Shown piece after piece: positions 1 to 11,325 of a DNA stretch of 64,000 bases. The DNA lies in the NCBI GenBank assembly GCA_017354895.1, contig CP071494.1, forward strand, positions 1,984,001 through 2,048,000, in the 5' to 3' direction. Every line of letters starts with the position of its first letter. The first letter of the stretch is position 1. The notes beneath the pieces were generated by a model. That model saw only the letters and a program-made list of their open reading frames with translations. It searched no databases and had not been told where the DNA came from. The position numbers and the translations under genes are program-made. Source of the DNA: Podospora comata. Lineage: Eukaryota > Ascomycota > Sordariomycetes > Sordariales > Podosporaceae.

Positions 1-644
1 ACCGCAACATCATATATTCGCAGCATGCACGTCTATTTGTTCATGACGTGCGCATGGGCGCTTAAGCATTCGGCTGCAGTAACCAGTCAAAGCAAACAGT
101 CAGCATGTCAAGATCTTGGAGATAGTTGGCGCCCCTCGTCCAAATGATGTGGTTTGCTGAAACATGGGACGCCACGTGCAATAATATGTGTGACCTCATC
201 CTTCAGCTGCAGGGCAACATCCCATAGGCGGGAAGCTTCCTTCGTAGCACAGGGCTGGGCGACCATGTTGGTCTCAAGTTGGTCGGTGTGTCTGGCCTCT
301 TTGATTCGAACTTGAAGCCGTTTTATTTTGAGATTCAGAAAAGTTGAAGTCAAAGTCCACCTTTTTTTTGAGGATCACCACGCTAGAAATGTTCCAATGG
401 GCATAGCGTCGTGATTCTTGAACCAAGACGCCATGGTTCGGCAGACGACCCACTTTGATGACGGACCCCAGGCACCATGATGTCAAATTGACCCCGGGGA
501 CGAACGCCAAGCTCCAAACTCCGAATTGACATCCATCTCCCACAAGGAACATCGAACGGACGACCAGCCGACGAACGACTGCACGCAGGGGAGATCACCA
601 CAACAACAATACGGCTGCAACTGTAACAGCATCTTATACACACA
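1..644. other. Intergenic, leader of the AIM18-like gene
   Basis: No credible coding region is visible. The last part is probably the promoter and 5' leader of the plus-strand gene starting at 645. Short open frames on both strands lack family features. Confidence 0.5.
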
Positions 645-1835
645 ATGCTCCGGCAGCCCCTCCTCCGGCAGGCAGCCCGCACCGCAGCCCGGCCCTCCTC
701 CGCCATCCCCTCCCTCAGACCTCACATCCAGCGCCGAACCCTCCTCTCCAAGCGCTCCTTCCGCCAAACCGGCACCCGCGCCGTCGAGAACCTCAACCTT
801 CGCAACATCGCCCAGTCCTCAGCCGATTACCACCGCAACAAGCAAATCTTCCTCTCCTGCGGTATCGTCGCCGGCATCGTCTCCTTCATCTACGTCTCCT
901 ACCGCATTGTCCTCGAGATCAAGAAAAACCCAATACAAGCCGACGCCGACCCATCCAACCCCCTCTCCGACCCCAACGCCCCCAACAGGAAAATAATCGT
1001 CCACGATGAAAACGGGAATGAAATCGTGCCCACAGGCCACAGCGTCGTCCCTAGCTTTCCGCGGACAATCTCGTTGCCTTCTTTTACCGGACCGTTAGAT
1101 GCTACTGAGCCTGTTCAACCTGGGACAATCACCACCGCTGCTGCCCCAGAGACGGAGTATACCCTTGTTGGTCTGGGAACCAGAACAGTCACCTTCATCG
1201 GGATTTCCGTCTACGTGGTAGGCTTTTACATCGCAACCGCAGACATTGCAGCTTTGCAATCCGCCCTTGTCAAAAAGGTCAACCCTATTGCTACCACCCT
1301 CGTCCCTGGAGAGCGGGATCAGTTGAGGAATGAACTCCTCGACCCAGCCGAAGGCGCCAAGTTATGGGATGAGCTCTTGTCTCACAACATTCCCGCCCGT
1401 ACCGCCTTCCGCGTCATCCCCGTTCGCGACACTGACTTCCACCACTTGCGGGATGGGTTCGTCAACGCCATCAAGACTCGCGGACCAGAATTATCCGGGA
1501 AGGGGGTGGATGATGAGGCGTTTGGGGAGGCGATGAAGCAGTTTAGGGCTGTGTTCAACAGGGGCAAAGTACCAAAGGCCAAGGAGTTGATTCTGGCCAG
1601 AGATGACAAGGGCCATCTCAGTATTGCCTTTGATGGGGGCAAGAAGTCTGGTGGCAGGCAGTTGATTGGGGTTGTGCCGGATGAGAGGGTTTCGAGGGCG
1701 TTGTGGTTGAACTATCTGGCTGGTAAGCAGGTTGCTAGTGAGCCGGCGAGGAAGAGTATTGTTGAGGGCATCATGGAGTTTGTAGAAAGGCCGGTGGGGA
1801 CAGTTGCTAGTATGGTCGTGCCGCTCGCTAGGTGA
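645..1835 (+). CDS. AIM18: AIM18-like mitochondrial protein, chalcone-isomerase fold
   Basis: Single-exon gene of 396 codons starting at the first ATG. The first 45 residues are rich in Arg, Ser and Ala without acidic residues, as in a mitochondrial presequence. A hydrophobic stretch follows at about residues 70-92, fitting an inner-membrane anchor. The C-terminal half, about 165-390, resembles the chalcone isomerase-like domain of yeast Aim18/Aim46: a glycine-rich start (LVGLGTRTVTFIGISVYVVG), then a helical section with RNELLDPAEGAKLWDEL. Family knowledge: fungal members have the fold without known flavonoid chemistry and lie in mitochondria; their exact role is unclear. The gene converges on the glutaredoxin gene on the opposite strand. 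Assignment is by recognition of the domain, not by a search. Confidence 0.8.
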   Translation: MLRQPLLRQAARTAARPSSAIPSLRPHIQRRTLLSKRSFRQTGTRAVENLNLRNIAQSSADYHRNKQIFLSCGIVAGIVSFIYVSYRIVLEIKKNPIQADADPSNPLSDPNAPNRKIIVHDENGNEIVPTGHSVVPSFPRTISLPSFTGPLDATEPVQPGTITTAAAPETEYTLVGLGTRTVTFIGISVYVVGFYIATADIAALQSALVKKVNPIATTLVPGERDQLRNELLDPAEGAKLWDELLSHNIPARTAFRVIPVRDTDFHHLRDGFVNAIKTRGPELSGKGVDDEAFGEAMKQFRAVFNRGKVPKAKELILARDDKGHLSIAFDGGKKSGGRQLIGVVPDERVSRALWLNYLAGKQVASEPARKSIVEGIMEFVERPVGTVASMVVPLAR

Positions 1836-2141
1836 AAATCTTTGGTTCAGGTGAGGAAATGGATCTTCTGCCTTTCGCTAGGTAAGACACCGGAGTGGCT
1901 TGGCAAAAGACGTTTTGAAGAAAATCAGGCGCGAACTGTATTGATAATAGCCAATGTTTACAAAGATTTCAAGATATGACAACCAACATGACATCCCATT
2001 TTCCAAGCATTGTTATGTTAAGTGCAATGCAAAAAAGAAAGCGTGCTTCGCTTGCTAATATCCCATAATCTTGAATGTTGGTTGAGCCTTTGACCGTGGG
2101 TATCCCATCTCTTCCCTTCTGATTCCTCACTCTCTCTCCAT
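1836..2141. other. Convergent intergenic spacer
   Basis: About 300 bp between the 3' ends of two convergent genes. It is relatively AT-rich and should hold both 3' UTRs. Nothing else is seen. Confidence 0.6.
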
Positions 2142-2556
2142 TTAGAGAGCACCAGCCTCCTTCAACAACTCCTCAAGCTTCTTGCCGTCCTTGCCCTTGC
2201 TGGCCACGGCCTCGAGATCGCTGTTGCCACCAATGTGCTGCTTGTTGATGAAAATGTTTGGCACCGTCCTCTGGCCGGTGATCTTGGCGAGCGCGGCCTG
2301 GATGTCGTCGCCGTCGTCCTCCTGGTTGAGCTCGATGGCCTTGTACTTGGCGTCGTAAGAGTCGAGGAGGCGCTTGGTGTTGTTGCAGTAGGGGCAGTAG
2401 GACTTGCTAAAGACCACTGTTTTTTTGCGCGCAATACATCCATGGTTAACAATCTATTATCAACGGCAAGGGTTAGGGGCGCATATAGAGGGGCAACTAC
2501 GTACTGACAGCATTGTCATCGATCAACTGCTGGGCTTTCTTCTGGGCGGCGTCCAT
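2142..2556 (-). CDS. Dithiol glutaredoxin (CPYC type)
   Basis: Two exons on the minus strand, 2556-2505 and 2416-2142, joined across an 88-bp intron with a GTACGT donor and CAG acceptor. The product is 108 residues. The N-terminal helix (MDAAQKKAQQLIDDN) runs into the first beta strand exactly at the splice junction, where an A from exon 1 and TG from exon 2 make Met18. The active site is C25-P-Y-C28. The cis-Pro motif TVPNIFIN and the glycine pair HIGGNSD that bind glutathione follow. Family knowledge: such proteins reduce disulfides and glutathione mixed disulfides using GSH. No signal peptide is visible, so a cytosolic form is likely; an upstream mitochondrial start cannot be excluded. The gene diverges from the BAG-domain gene downstream. 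Confidence 0.93.
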
Positions 2557-4640
2557 GGTTGCTGGTGAGGTTGCTGAGGAGAAGAATCTGCGAAAGAAGA
2601 AGGACATGGAAAGACAAAGTGCGGGGAACTCTCGAGTTAAGAAGAGGTCTTGGAAACGGAGAGAGGGGGGTGTTGGTGAGTTTTTTTATTAAAAAAGGCT
2701 GAAATGGGATATGCAAACAAGAGAGGCAGCTGTTTTGGAATGGAAGGGACGAACGGTACAAAAAAAGCGGTTGCGACAATGGATTGTAGACTCGCAAACT
2801 ACTAACTACAGAGTAGGGACTGTAGAATCTCCACATACTACCCCGGGATATTAGATGGCGGGATGATGGAGCGGATCGGACGGATTTGTCAACCTTCCTT
2901 GTCCTGAAACTGCTCGGACATTCTGTAGTATGGGGTTGATTATTCAGGATATAAACCTTCTGCTATTACAGCAAATATGCTACGGATCCTAGATAAGAAG
3001 TATTTGGAATTGCTGATGGGTTTTGCGGAGAGGCTTTCTTGGTTCGACAAGTCTCGCAATTTGAGATCCGTGCTTCCGCTTGGGATTGCGACGAGGGCAG
3101 CCCCGATTTCCAATGACGCAAGTGATCTGTGCGTAAGCGATAAGATAAGCCTGTTGAGATCAACCCCACCTTGGGATCTCTCAACGTCAACGATGAAATG
3201 GGCACATGAGGACATGTGAAACATCAAGCTGAGAAGTGCCTGCTTGGTACTGGGAATAGATTCGTTATGGAATTTCTCCGAGCAGCAGCCTGATCACAGC
3301 GGGGACGGTAAACAAATATCTCAGTCCTCCCCTCGTGGTATTACTCACACAAAAGCGGATACACACCACTGAGGCTCTGCTCTGTCCGACACAAACCGGG
3401 CTAGAAGCCATCATGCGTCGTTCACAGCCTACTTTGCCCACTTCACTTGTTACGCTGACATGAGCCAAGAGCTACTAGCAAGACCGCAGCCTATGTAGCC
3501 AGTCGTGTCCACGAGTTGAGGCTATTCACGACGTCTGTTTCTCTTACCAAGTGGAACGACGCTGGTGGACTTGGCCTGCATGACCTCACTTTGTTTCTGA
3601 GGCATGGTTGTGATTGCCTAATCGATTGCGCCGTTGCGGGAGGCGCAAGCAACCCCACGGGGGGGCAAAACCATCTGGTTGAGCCAACGCAAGTAATATC
3701 ACGAATGATCGCTGCCGCTGGATATCGTGGTGGACTTTGAACCAGTCGGCAGCCCACAGCGGCTAAGCGGATCAACGATGCCGGCGATCTCCATGAGGCC
3801 GTAACTACCTTGAGTGACTAGGATAATCGTCGTCCCCGTGTTGAAGCCGGGACACAAGCCCTCGTGATGATGTGCCCATCCCGTCATTCACCTCCACGAT
3901 GGAGTCGTCGGGCACCGATGGAGATCGGTTCTGCCGGTTTTGTTGTGAGGCCATCAATGGTTCCTAGAGTTCGCCTTGTGTTTGGGTGTCGACGGCAGCT
4001 TGCAGCGGTTGCCTGCGTCGATTCGGTGAATTTCCAGCAGAAACCGCATGTTGTTGGGAGTGGGAGTTCATGACCGATGAACAACTCAATGAATGAATTG
4101 TTCCCTGACAAGACAGAGTCCCTACGAGCAAATGGCAAGCCCACAGTGGCGCGGAAAGTGGGGTCAAGTGTTCTCGGAGGCGGGGTCAGACCGCCGGGTT
4201 CTCCAGAAAATTGGAACAGAGAGCAAGCGAACTCCTGCCTGGGACCCTTGCAGCCTCGAAATGACCCATCCCATTAGACCCCCGACCAAGGGTTCAAAGC
4301 ATCGGACGACAGAGAGGACAACACACATTGTCCCTTTCCATCCGTGATCATCGTGAGAAACGTCCAATTCTGCCAAATCTGGAAGTTTGAAAATTGCCGT
4401 GCAAGGACAACGCAACTCTTGTGCCATCCCTTCCAAAGGCGACCATCTCCAGCTGCCCAGCCTCGGTCGCACCCATTGGCCCTGCAATCTTTTCGGCCCC
4501 GATTGATGCGTTCTCTTGCTGGAACACATCCATTCGAAGCCATCGTCAACTCCGCGAAGCCCGTCCCTTAGCGTCGTTCCCTCTACTGGTATAACTGACC
4601 ACGGTCCACCCTCTCGTTCCTGTTTTCCTCTTCTCTTCCC
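2557..4640. other. Long divergent intergenic region
   Basis: About 2 kb between the glutaredoxin start and the first recognisable codons of the BAG-domain gene. Many short open frames exist but none has protein-like composition or a partner exon. The 3' part probably includes leader sequence, and perhaps an unrecognised first exon, of the BAG gene. Confidence 0.5.
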
Positions 4641-4645
4641 AGCAG

Positions 4646-6039
4646 GTCGACGGCACATTGTCGTAGGACCACCCTCAGTCGTCAACGTGGCTACCGGTCA
4701 AGGAGTATTGGCATCCTCGGGTGCCTTCGCAACCAATCTTGCCAATAATATCACGGCAGTCCTGCAGAAGCTCCCGCCCTCTCTGCAAGCATACCTGGAC
4801 ACCACGGTCGACCACTTGTCTGGTGCCACCGACTTCCTCCAATCAAGCACGGGTCTTTCTCCGACCACCCTCTACACCGCAATCGCTACGGTTGTTCTCC
4901 TCGGCGCCATTCCAGCCGTTGCAGCGGGCAACAAGAAGAACGGCATCATGCGTCGCTACGGTTTCTCCAGTCGCCCAAGCCTCTCTCCTTTTAGCTCCAG
5001 CCTCGGCCATGGCGGCGTCCCCAACGTCACCGACGAGGACTTCAGCTACATCACCTCGCAGGATCTTCAGGACCAAGGCGTAGACGTCCCTAGCCGTTCC
5101 TATGCCCCTCCATCACAGTACTACGACGTCTACTCCTCCTCTGCCCCGTCCCAGGCTTACTTGCGTAGCAAGCCTGAAGACGATGTTATGCTGGTCAAGT
5201 ACCAGGGCATCACCTACCCGGAGCACTTTCCCGCCTACTGCATCGGCGACGGAAAATTGCTTGTCAGCGATGTGCGGGAGCGTGTGCGGATGATCATGGA
5301 CCTCACAGACCGCCAGGCAAAGCGTGTCAAGCTCTACTACAAGGGACATCGGCTGAGAGATGCCGACGCTCCTGTAAGGGAATATGGTGTCAAGAACAAC
5401 AGCGAGGTCCTTATGGTCTTGGATGATTCAGGTCAGGCAAGCAGCGAGGACAGCAACGAGGAGTTGGTTGTTGTCGGCCGCAACAAGTACGAAGGCCAGG
5501 TGATCAGGAATGGGCGCGAGAAGAGTCACCGATATGCCCCTTCCTCGCCGAGGACAAGCCGGAGGGATGGCTTCGGGGGACGCAGCCCTCGGGAGACCAC
5601 ATCATCTTTCGGCAGCCTCGACATTCCGGCCGATGATGGCAGAAGCTACAGACGGGCCAAGTCCAGGGTTCGGACTCAGTCTCCCTCAGGATCAGCCCTG
5701 TCCACTGCCAGCGCCCCCAACCTTCCTTCTATTTCACCTCCCCCTATGGGCAAGCCTGGCGGTCCTATTCAGCGACTTAACAACCTCGCCCTTCATTTTG
5801 AGACGACACTTCTTCCCTTGTGCATCGACTTTATGGCACGGCCACCCCCGGACGCCGGGGAAAGAGAAAAGGAGCACAGGAAGATTTCGGAGACGATTAT
5901 GCAGCAGGTGATTCTCAAGCTCGACGAGGTCGATACCTCGACAGAAGATGGAGCCAGAGCTAGAAGAAAGGAGTTGGTCAAGTATGTCCAGGACATCTTA
6001 AAGCTCGTTGATGATGTCAAGGCGAAGGGAAGGGTATAA
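4646..6039 (+). CDS. Membrane-anchored UBL-BAG domain co-chaperone (start unresolved)
   Basis: The coding frame is open from well before 4646 to the stop at 6039. It encodes an N-terminal amphipathic region, a hydrophobic segment (TTLYTAIATVVLLGAIPAVA), a ubiquitin-like domain (from VMLVKYQGITYPEHF to NNSEVLMVL), a Ser/Arg-rich linker and a C-terminal helical BAG domain (from PIQRLNNLALHFETTLLP to the end). Family knowledge: BAG domains bind the Hsp70 ATPase and promote nucleotide exchange; fungal Snl1-like proteins do this at the ER membrane. The first in-frame ATG is only at 4948, giving 363 residues without the membrane segment. An upstream spliced exon is more likely, since a TTCCCAG acceptor lies at 4636-4642, but no ATG exon that joins in frame was found. 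Confidence 0.75.
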
Positions 6040-6937
6040 CATTCGGCCTCCTTCGTCAAATTATAGGAGTGCCTTGACATAGTTTGAGGAATTTTTCCCG
6101 CACGTCTGGTAGCCAGGATGCTGGCTTTTTTTTTTTACTGGTTTTAATGGGTTAGCATCGTCCTTTCATATTCACTCAGCATCGGACATGCGATAGCGGA
6201 AACATTGATACGCCAGGCCGTGTATTCAGGAGGAATAAGGCCATGGATTTTGGAAGCGTCTGAAATTACCGTGGTCATATGGGGCTACACAACAAGAAGG
6301 GAATTTGCTTCTCATCTTTTGCCATCGAAAGGGGGATCTTGTCTTGGGAAATGCCATGGTTGGCATCATGGATCGCGGGCATGAGCGACCTCAACAGAAG
6401 AAGTACGAGAGTACTACAAAAACAAACTTGAAAAACCAGTCAAATAAAAATATGATTTCTTCTCGTTTACATGTGCAAATCCGCCTTCATTACGATGTCC
6501 CACTGCATGCATTGAGTAGATCTATGTACCTCGAGTATAGCTTACTCCTGGTGAAATGCCGTTATCAGTTATCGTTGTTTGCCTGGAGAGCAAGCTGCTG
6601 CCAGACAGCTGGTGGAGCCTGTCACGGCGCAGGAACCTTGATAGGTGGGCCCCCACTCAAGCTCTGCCCGGTAGGTCTAACCCTACCTTTGGCCTGAGGC
6701 CACAACTCCCACTCGCTTGCGGCGTCCCCACCCATCCCACTTTCGGCCTAGCGCATCTGGCTGGCCTTCACTGGCACACGGCCAATTTTCAGCACACACA
6801 AAAAAGTCGTAGACCGACCATCAACCATCGCGCAGGGTAAGGAACAGCCAGACTACGCAGCATTTTGATCGGCTGGAGTTTGACTGATCAATTCTTTTTC
6901 TTTAGTTTCCTTCCTTTCCCCAGTCACTTGCGGAAAG
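6040..6937. other. Intergenic, promoter of uL13
   Basis: About 900 bp with no gene. The 5' part carries the 3' UTR of the BAG gene and AT-rich sequence. The 3' part is the ribosomal protein promoter, with pyrimidine-rich stretches just before the start codon. Confidence 0.6.
6678..6685 (-). promoter_or_regulatory. Telobox-like motif TAACCCTA upstream of uL13
   Basis: TAACCCTA, complement TAGGGTTA, lies about 250 bp before the uL13 start codon. Established knowledge: TTAGGG-type boxes bound by Tbf1-like proteins are common in fungal ribosomal protein promoters. A single 8-bp match can occur by chance, so function is inferred only from position. Confidence 0.35.
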
Positions 6938-8060
6938 ATGTCGTCCTTCGAGTCTGTGGTATGTGTTGCCTCTCCTCTCCATCTCGGCAGTTTGAATGCA
7001 ATGCAATCGGAAGTCGAGCACGCACGACGAAACCGCCAATCTCTCAGCCACCGCCCAGCACACTGCGACGCACAATCTCGAAACCCCAACGCGAGCGAAA
7101 TCAGCACCAGGACGAAGCAATTGCGAGGAGGTACAACCGAGAGAGGAGCGATGGTGGCTAATTCTGGTTTCAACAGGTCGTGATCGATGGCAAGGGCCAT
7201 CTGCTTGGTCGTCTTGCCAGCATCGTCGCCAAGCAGCTCCTCAACGGCCAGCAGATCGTTGTTGTCCGCTGCGAGGCTCTCAACATCTCTGGCGAGTTCT
7301 TCCGCGCCAAGCGTACGTCACACCCTTCTTCTTCATCGATATGGCACGGGAATTCGCGACGGGCGGAGCAGTTGGATGATTGGAATTGCGCGTTGAAGGA
7401 GGGGCGCCGGGGGGGCGAACTGCTGCCGGACGGAAGGATGGAGGACAACATCAAGACGAACCAGCTGACTGACATTTGGAAACAGTCAAGTACCATGCCT
7501 ACCTTCGCAAGATGACCCGGTACAACCCTACCCGCGGTGGTGAGTTGAACTCCTCTCGAACGATCGATGTCCGACCAAGTCTGACAATGTCTAGGCCCCT
7601 TCCACTTCCGCGCTCCCTCCCGCATCTTCTACAAGGCCGTCCGTGGCATGATTCCCCACAAGACCGCCCGCGGTGCCGCTGCCCTTGAGCGCCTCAAGGT
7701 CTTCGAGGGTGTTCCCCCTCCCTATGACAAGAAGAAGAAGATGGTCGTTCCCCAGGCCCTCCGTGTCCTCAGACTCCAGCCCGGCCGCAAGTACTGCACC
7801 GTTGGCCGTCTCAGCCACGAGGTCGGCTGGAAGTACCAGGACGTTGTTTCCAGGTGGGTGAAATTCCGGCGAATAGCCAGAAGTGACTGAGGATCGCAAA
7901 GACTGACTTTACTTTCTCCAGACTCGAGGAGAGACGCAAGGCGAAGGGCGCTGCCTACTACGAGCGCAAGAAGCTCGCCGCCAGACAGCTTTCCGAGGCG
8001 AAGAAGACCGCCAAGGTCGACTCCAAGACGACGGAGGCCCTTGCTGCCTTCGGTTACTAG
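6938..8060 (+). CDS. RPL16: 60S ribosomal protein uL13 (RPL16/L13a)
   Basis: Five exons: 6938-6958, 7177-7312, 7486-7539, 7595-7853 and 7922-8060, giving 202 residues. All introns are GT-AG and the frame joins cleanly each time. The product begins MSSFESV and continues [19 protein letters not shown], the typical uL13 opening. The signature region with [19 protein letters not shown] follows. The basic C-terminal helix ends in AFGY. Family knowledge: this is a 60S subunit protein. A seven-codon first exon and early introns are usual for fungal ribosomal protein genes. The first two introns, 218 and 173 bp, are long for this window, and no convincing snoRNA was seen in them. Confidence 0.96.
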
Positions 8061-9856
8061 AGATAGTGACCAAAATGCATACCTTTGTCCTTTATGCGAT
8101 TTCATCTTAGATTGGCGCGGTGGTTCGGGGCATCATCGACTTCATATGCGTGGCTGGGTGGATAGGCAATGGGCTATCTAACAACACTATGCGTCCCCAG
8201 GCTTGGGAGCTCATAAAATAACTGAGATCAACCAATGGACAATGCGGTTGCATGGATGAAAAAGAAAGCACAAAAATACCCGGCTTTGGCAGTCTAGGCT
8301 TCGTCAGTGGTGCTATAGGGTGTGTGCCAACGTGCCACGCCTCATCGTTTTGACGGCCGAATCGCCAAGGCCATCCCTTCCATTTTACGCTGAATGAAAC
8401 GACAATAATCTGCACCGGTGCTGGCTCTTTCTTTGGAATTGTGACATATGGGACACTGGTCAGCTGGTTGTCTCAAGTGAGCTGGTCGAAAGGGCTATCT
8501 GGGGTGGGATCAAGGGCAAGCGGGTGGGAGAAGGGAAATCGTCTCGAGGACGCGGTGGTGTACAGAGCTGGTCCTTGATGGACTCGTAGGCTTTGAGGCC
8601 TCGTGTGACAGGGATGAGTCCTGTTTCTATCAACTTGCCATCAATCCATCACACGTGCGCTTATCTTTTGCTGTCTTGTCTGTGCCGAATCTGTGCTTTG
8701 TCGTATCTCCAGTGCCAGTCAGTCCTCCATATTGCCCAGACTTCCGTTCTTATCCTGTGGGGGCATGACGTAGTTGGTGGTGATATGCCACATGTTCACT
8801 CGTTGAGGCTTCCTTCATGACTGGTATGCTTGGTGACCAATGATGAGAGAGTCTATGTCTTGATCTTCATTGCTTAGGCCTGACGTCTTTTTATGAACGC
8901 TATGAGTCAAGATATAAAGCTCTTGTTATCATGCTTCTTGGACGGGGATATGTCGACACGTTATGTTTCAGTTCGTCTTACTTTGCCGCCAGAAGTATCT
9001 TTCATGCTGTTTAAACACGACAAGTAGAAAAGTTATCTCCAACGTAGAGAATTCGAAGGAAAGAGCCTGTAGATGCTGGGACATTGATTCTGTTGCTGTG
9101 GTTTGCGAGGTGAAGAATATATCTGGGTTGTAAGAAGTTATCTACGAGTTGGGGTATGGGTAAGCTTGGTAGCTGGTGAGAAGACACTAAATTGACCGTC
9201 GCTCATGTTTACGTGATACATCATCATGTCTACCTACAAAGATAGCTTAAGGGAGTTTTTGCCAAAGTATGTGTAATGTTCGTAGAAGGGTGTTGGATTC
9301 TGTGATGTGGTTTGAGGTTTGTATTACTGTATATGTCAATTTTTATAAATGTTCTGAAATTTTTGAAATACATGGTAAGTTTGAACTGTTATCATGTTTT
9401 TTCCATTCTTTAAGCAAATCCATGCTATTTTCACGGTTGTAATGCCATCTGGAACTTTGCCATTAGGCCTGTTCTAGGTAGTAAAATACCAAGGTGCCAA
9501 GGTGAAACATCCATGCTGGCTCATGGTTTGAAGTGGTCGGGTAGGCGGTAATGAATCATTTCAACAGGTTGAAATCACAACTACCTTGCCTATGCGAAAT
9601 ACGTAGGTATGTACTATATTTTCTCTCCAGAGGATTTGTTGGTGTGTCTTTAGTACCTTATGTATGATGGATACATACATTTCACAACAAATCTCAGGTG
9701 CAGGTAAGTCAAGATGTTAGAATCTCATGACAACTTGACAAGTATCCCGCTAAACACAAAATGGAATCTTGTAACGACCAGGTAGTTTTCAAATTTGCCT
9801 TTCTCTTTTTTCTCAGATACCTTTACACCTCTTTGCCGCTGATCATATTCAGTGAT
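8061..9856. other. Intergenic, about 1.8 kb
   Basis: No credible coding region on either strand. The stretch becomes AT-rich after 8850. Two related 22-25 bp segments (near 9087 and 9294, core GATTCTG...TGTGGTTTG) are the only internal similarity noticed. The 3' UTRs of two convergent genes lie at its ends. Confidence 0.5.
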
Positions 9857-11325
9857 TCACAGCTTGTCAGCCCCCGTACTCCCACTCCTCACACTCCCCT
9901 TCTCATCCGCCATCACCACCACACTCCCGCCCGATCTCCGTCTCCTCACAAACAAAAACGCCACCAACCCCACAATTCCCAACACCACAAGCGTAACCGT
10001 CGCGCCAACAACCCCAGCAACAGCATTCGGCATGCCCCCTCTGGTGAACATTTCATCAGCAACACCAGTATACGTCGCGCAAAACCCATCGCTGCTCCCA
10101 CAAGCAGAGCACCACTCCTCCGCACTCCCAATAGCCCTCCCCTTCATCTCCCTAGTAAACTCCCCCCAAGAGAGACTCTCCCTCCCGGTCCCAAACAGCG
10201 GCCAAGAATCCAACCCCCCAGCAGTCCCATTCTTGAACAAAAACCTCACCCAAAGATCCTTCTCCTCCGGGAAAGAAGTCCTCGTCTCAGGGGAATAAAG
10301 CTCAAAAGCCATCGTAGACGCATAATCAGGCAACCCATAAAAACTCTCACTTACCTCCGTCAGCCCGGCAAGTCCAAAAAACGCAAGAAACGCATCGTAG
10401 CTCCCCGCCAACAGAGAAAACTTGAGCGCGCCCTCCAAGGCAACAGTTTTGTTCAGCTGCGTCAGGATGGCAGACGATAAGGTCCGGGCATGGATCGACC
10501 GCTCAGGCTGCGAGGCATTGAAATTGTATGCAAACTCTGCGCTGTCGGCCAGGGTGCGGAGTTGGAAGAGTTGGGAGGGGGAGATGGAAAAGGAGGAGTT
10601 GTGCAGCCGGGCGACGTTGATGAGGTCGTAGATGTCGTAGGCGGAGGCGTAGCTAAGATCTTCTGGGGAGGTGATATCATATACCGATTTTAAGACGGGA
10701 AAGAGGCTTTGGTAGAATTCCCGGGTGGAGGTGAGTTTGGTGGTGAATTCGGGGCTGGATTCGAAGGATTGGCTGGCTTGGGTGACGGCTGGGCAGTTGT
10801 CGTCGCCTTTGATCCAGATTGCGTCGGGGGAGTTGGGGGGGATGCCTTGGAGGGTGATGTATTGGTAGCCGTTTAGGGGGGAGGTGGATTCGCTTCCGTT
10901 GTTGAGGGTTTGGGTTGCGATTGAGGGGTTGAGGTCGGCGAGGGGTGGGTAGAGGCCCTGGAGGAAGGCGGTGGCGGTGTTGAGGAGGATGCCTTGATTT
11001 GGAGCGGAGGCGTAGATTTGGGAGGGGACGTAGTTGAATTCGGAGATGTTGAGGATTTGGTGAGGGGAGCTGGATTCGATGTAGCGGGCGCGGTAGTCGC
11101 TGCCGATTTGAAAGTTTTGGGTGGTGCCGAGGTTGGTGAGGGTTTGAGCGCCGTAGTGTTTGGTTGTTCCTGGGGAGTGTTAGTTGACTGATGAATGATA
11201 TTCATGTCAGAGAGGTGGTACTTACTATCTCCGTGACGGGTGAAGACAACAACTCCATGGACCGTCTCCGCCATGGCTCTTCCCGCCAACAGGCTCAGCA
11301 CAGTACCAGCTGCAGCAGTGAACAT
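9857..11325 (-). CDS. Secreted or membrane-tethered histidine acid phosphatase family protein
   Basis: Two exons, 11325-11226 and 11169-9857, give 470 residues. The 56-bp intron has a GTAAGT donor, and the spliced junction restores the catalytic motif R30-H-G-D-R-T35, strong support for the model. Residues 1-19 form a signal peptide. The long middle part has many N-glycosylation sequons. Near the C-terminus are cysteine pairs, then a 22-residue hydrophobic helix (AVAGVVGATVTLVVLGIVGL) and a short basic tail RRRRSGG, which indicates a single-pass type I membrane protein. Family knowledge: histidine acid phosphatases and phytases form a phospho-His intermediate and use a second HD motif. Here the matching position appears to be LPDYAST, with Pro in place of that His. 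Substrate cannot be told. Confidence 0.85.

Noticed and set aside
4164-4685. 173-codon open frame on the minus strand
   Set aside because: Antisense to the leader of the BAG-domain gene, composition is not protein-like and no partner exon was found.
6959-7176. Intronic snoRNA in uL13 intron 1
   Set aside because: The long intron raised the question, but no C/D or H/ACA boxes in the right order were found.
8838-8884. C/D-box snoRNA candidate (ATGATGA ... CTGA)
   Set aside because: The distance between boxes is only about 40 nt, the terminal stem is three base pairs, and no clear guide sequence was seen.
9761-10480. 239-codon plus-strand open frame
   Set aside because: It is antisense to the phosphatase gene and consists of biased low-complexity residues caused by that gene's codon usage.
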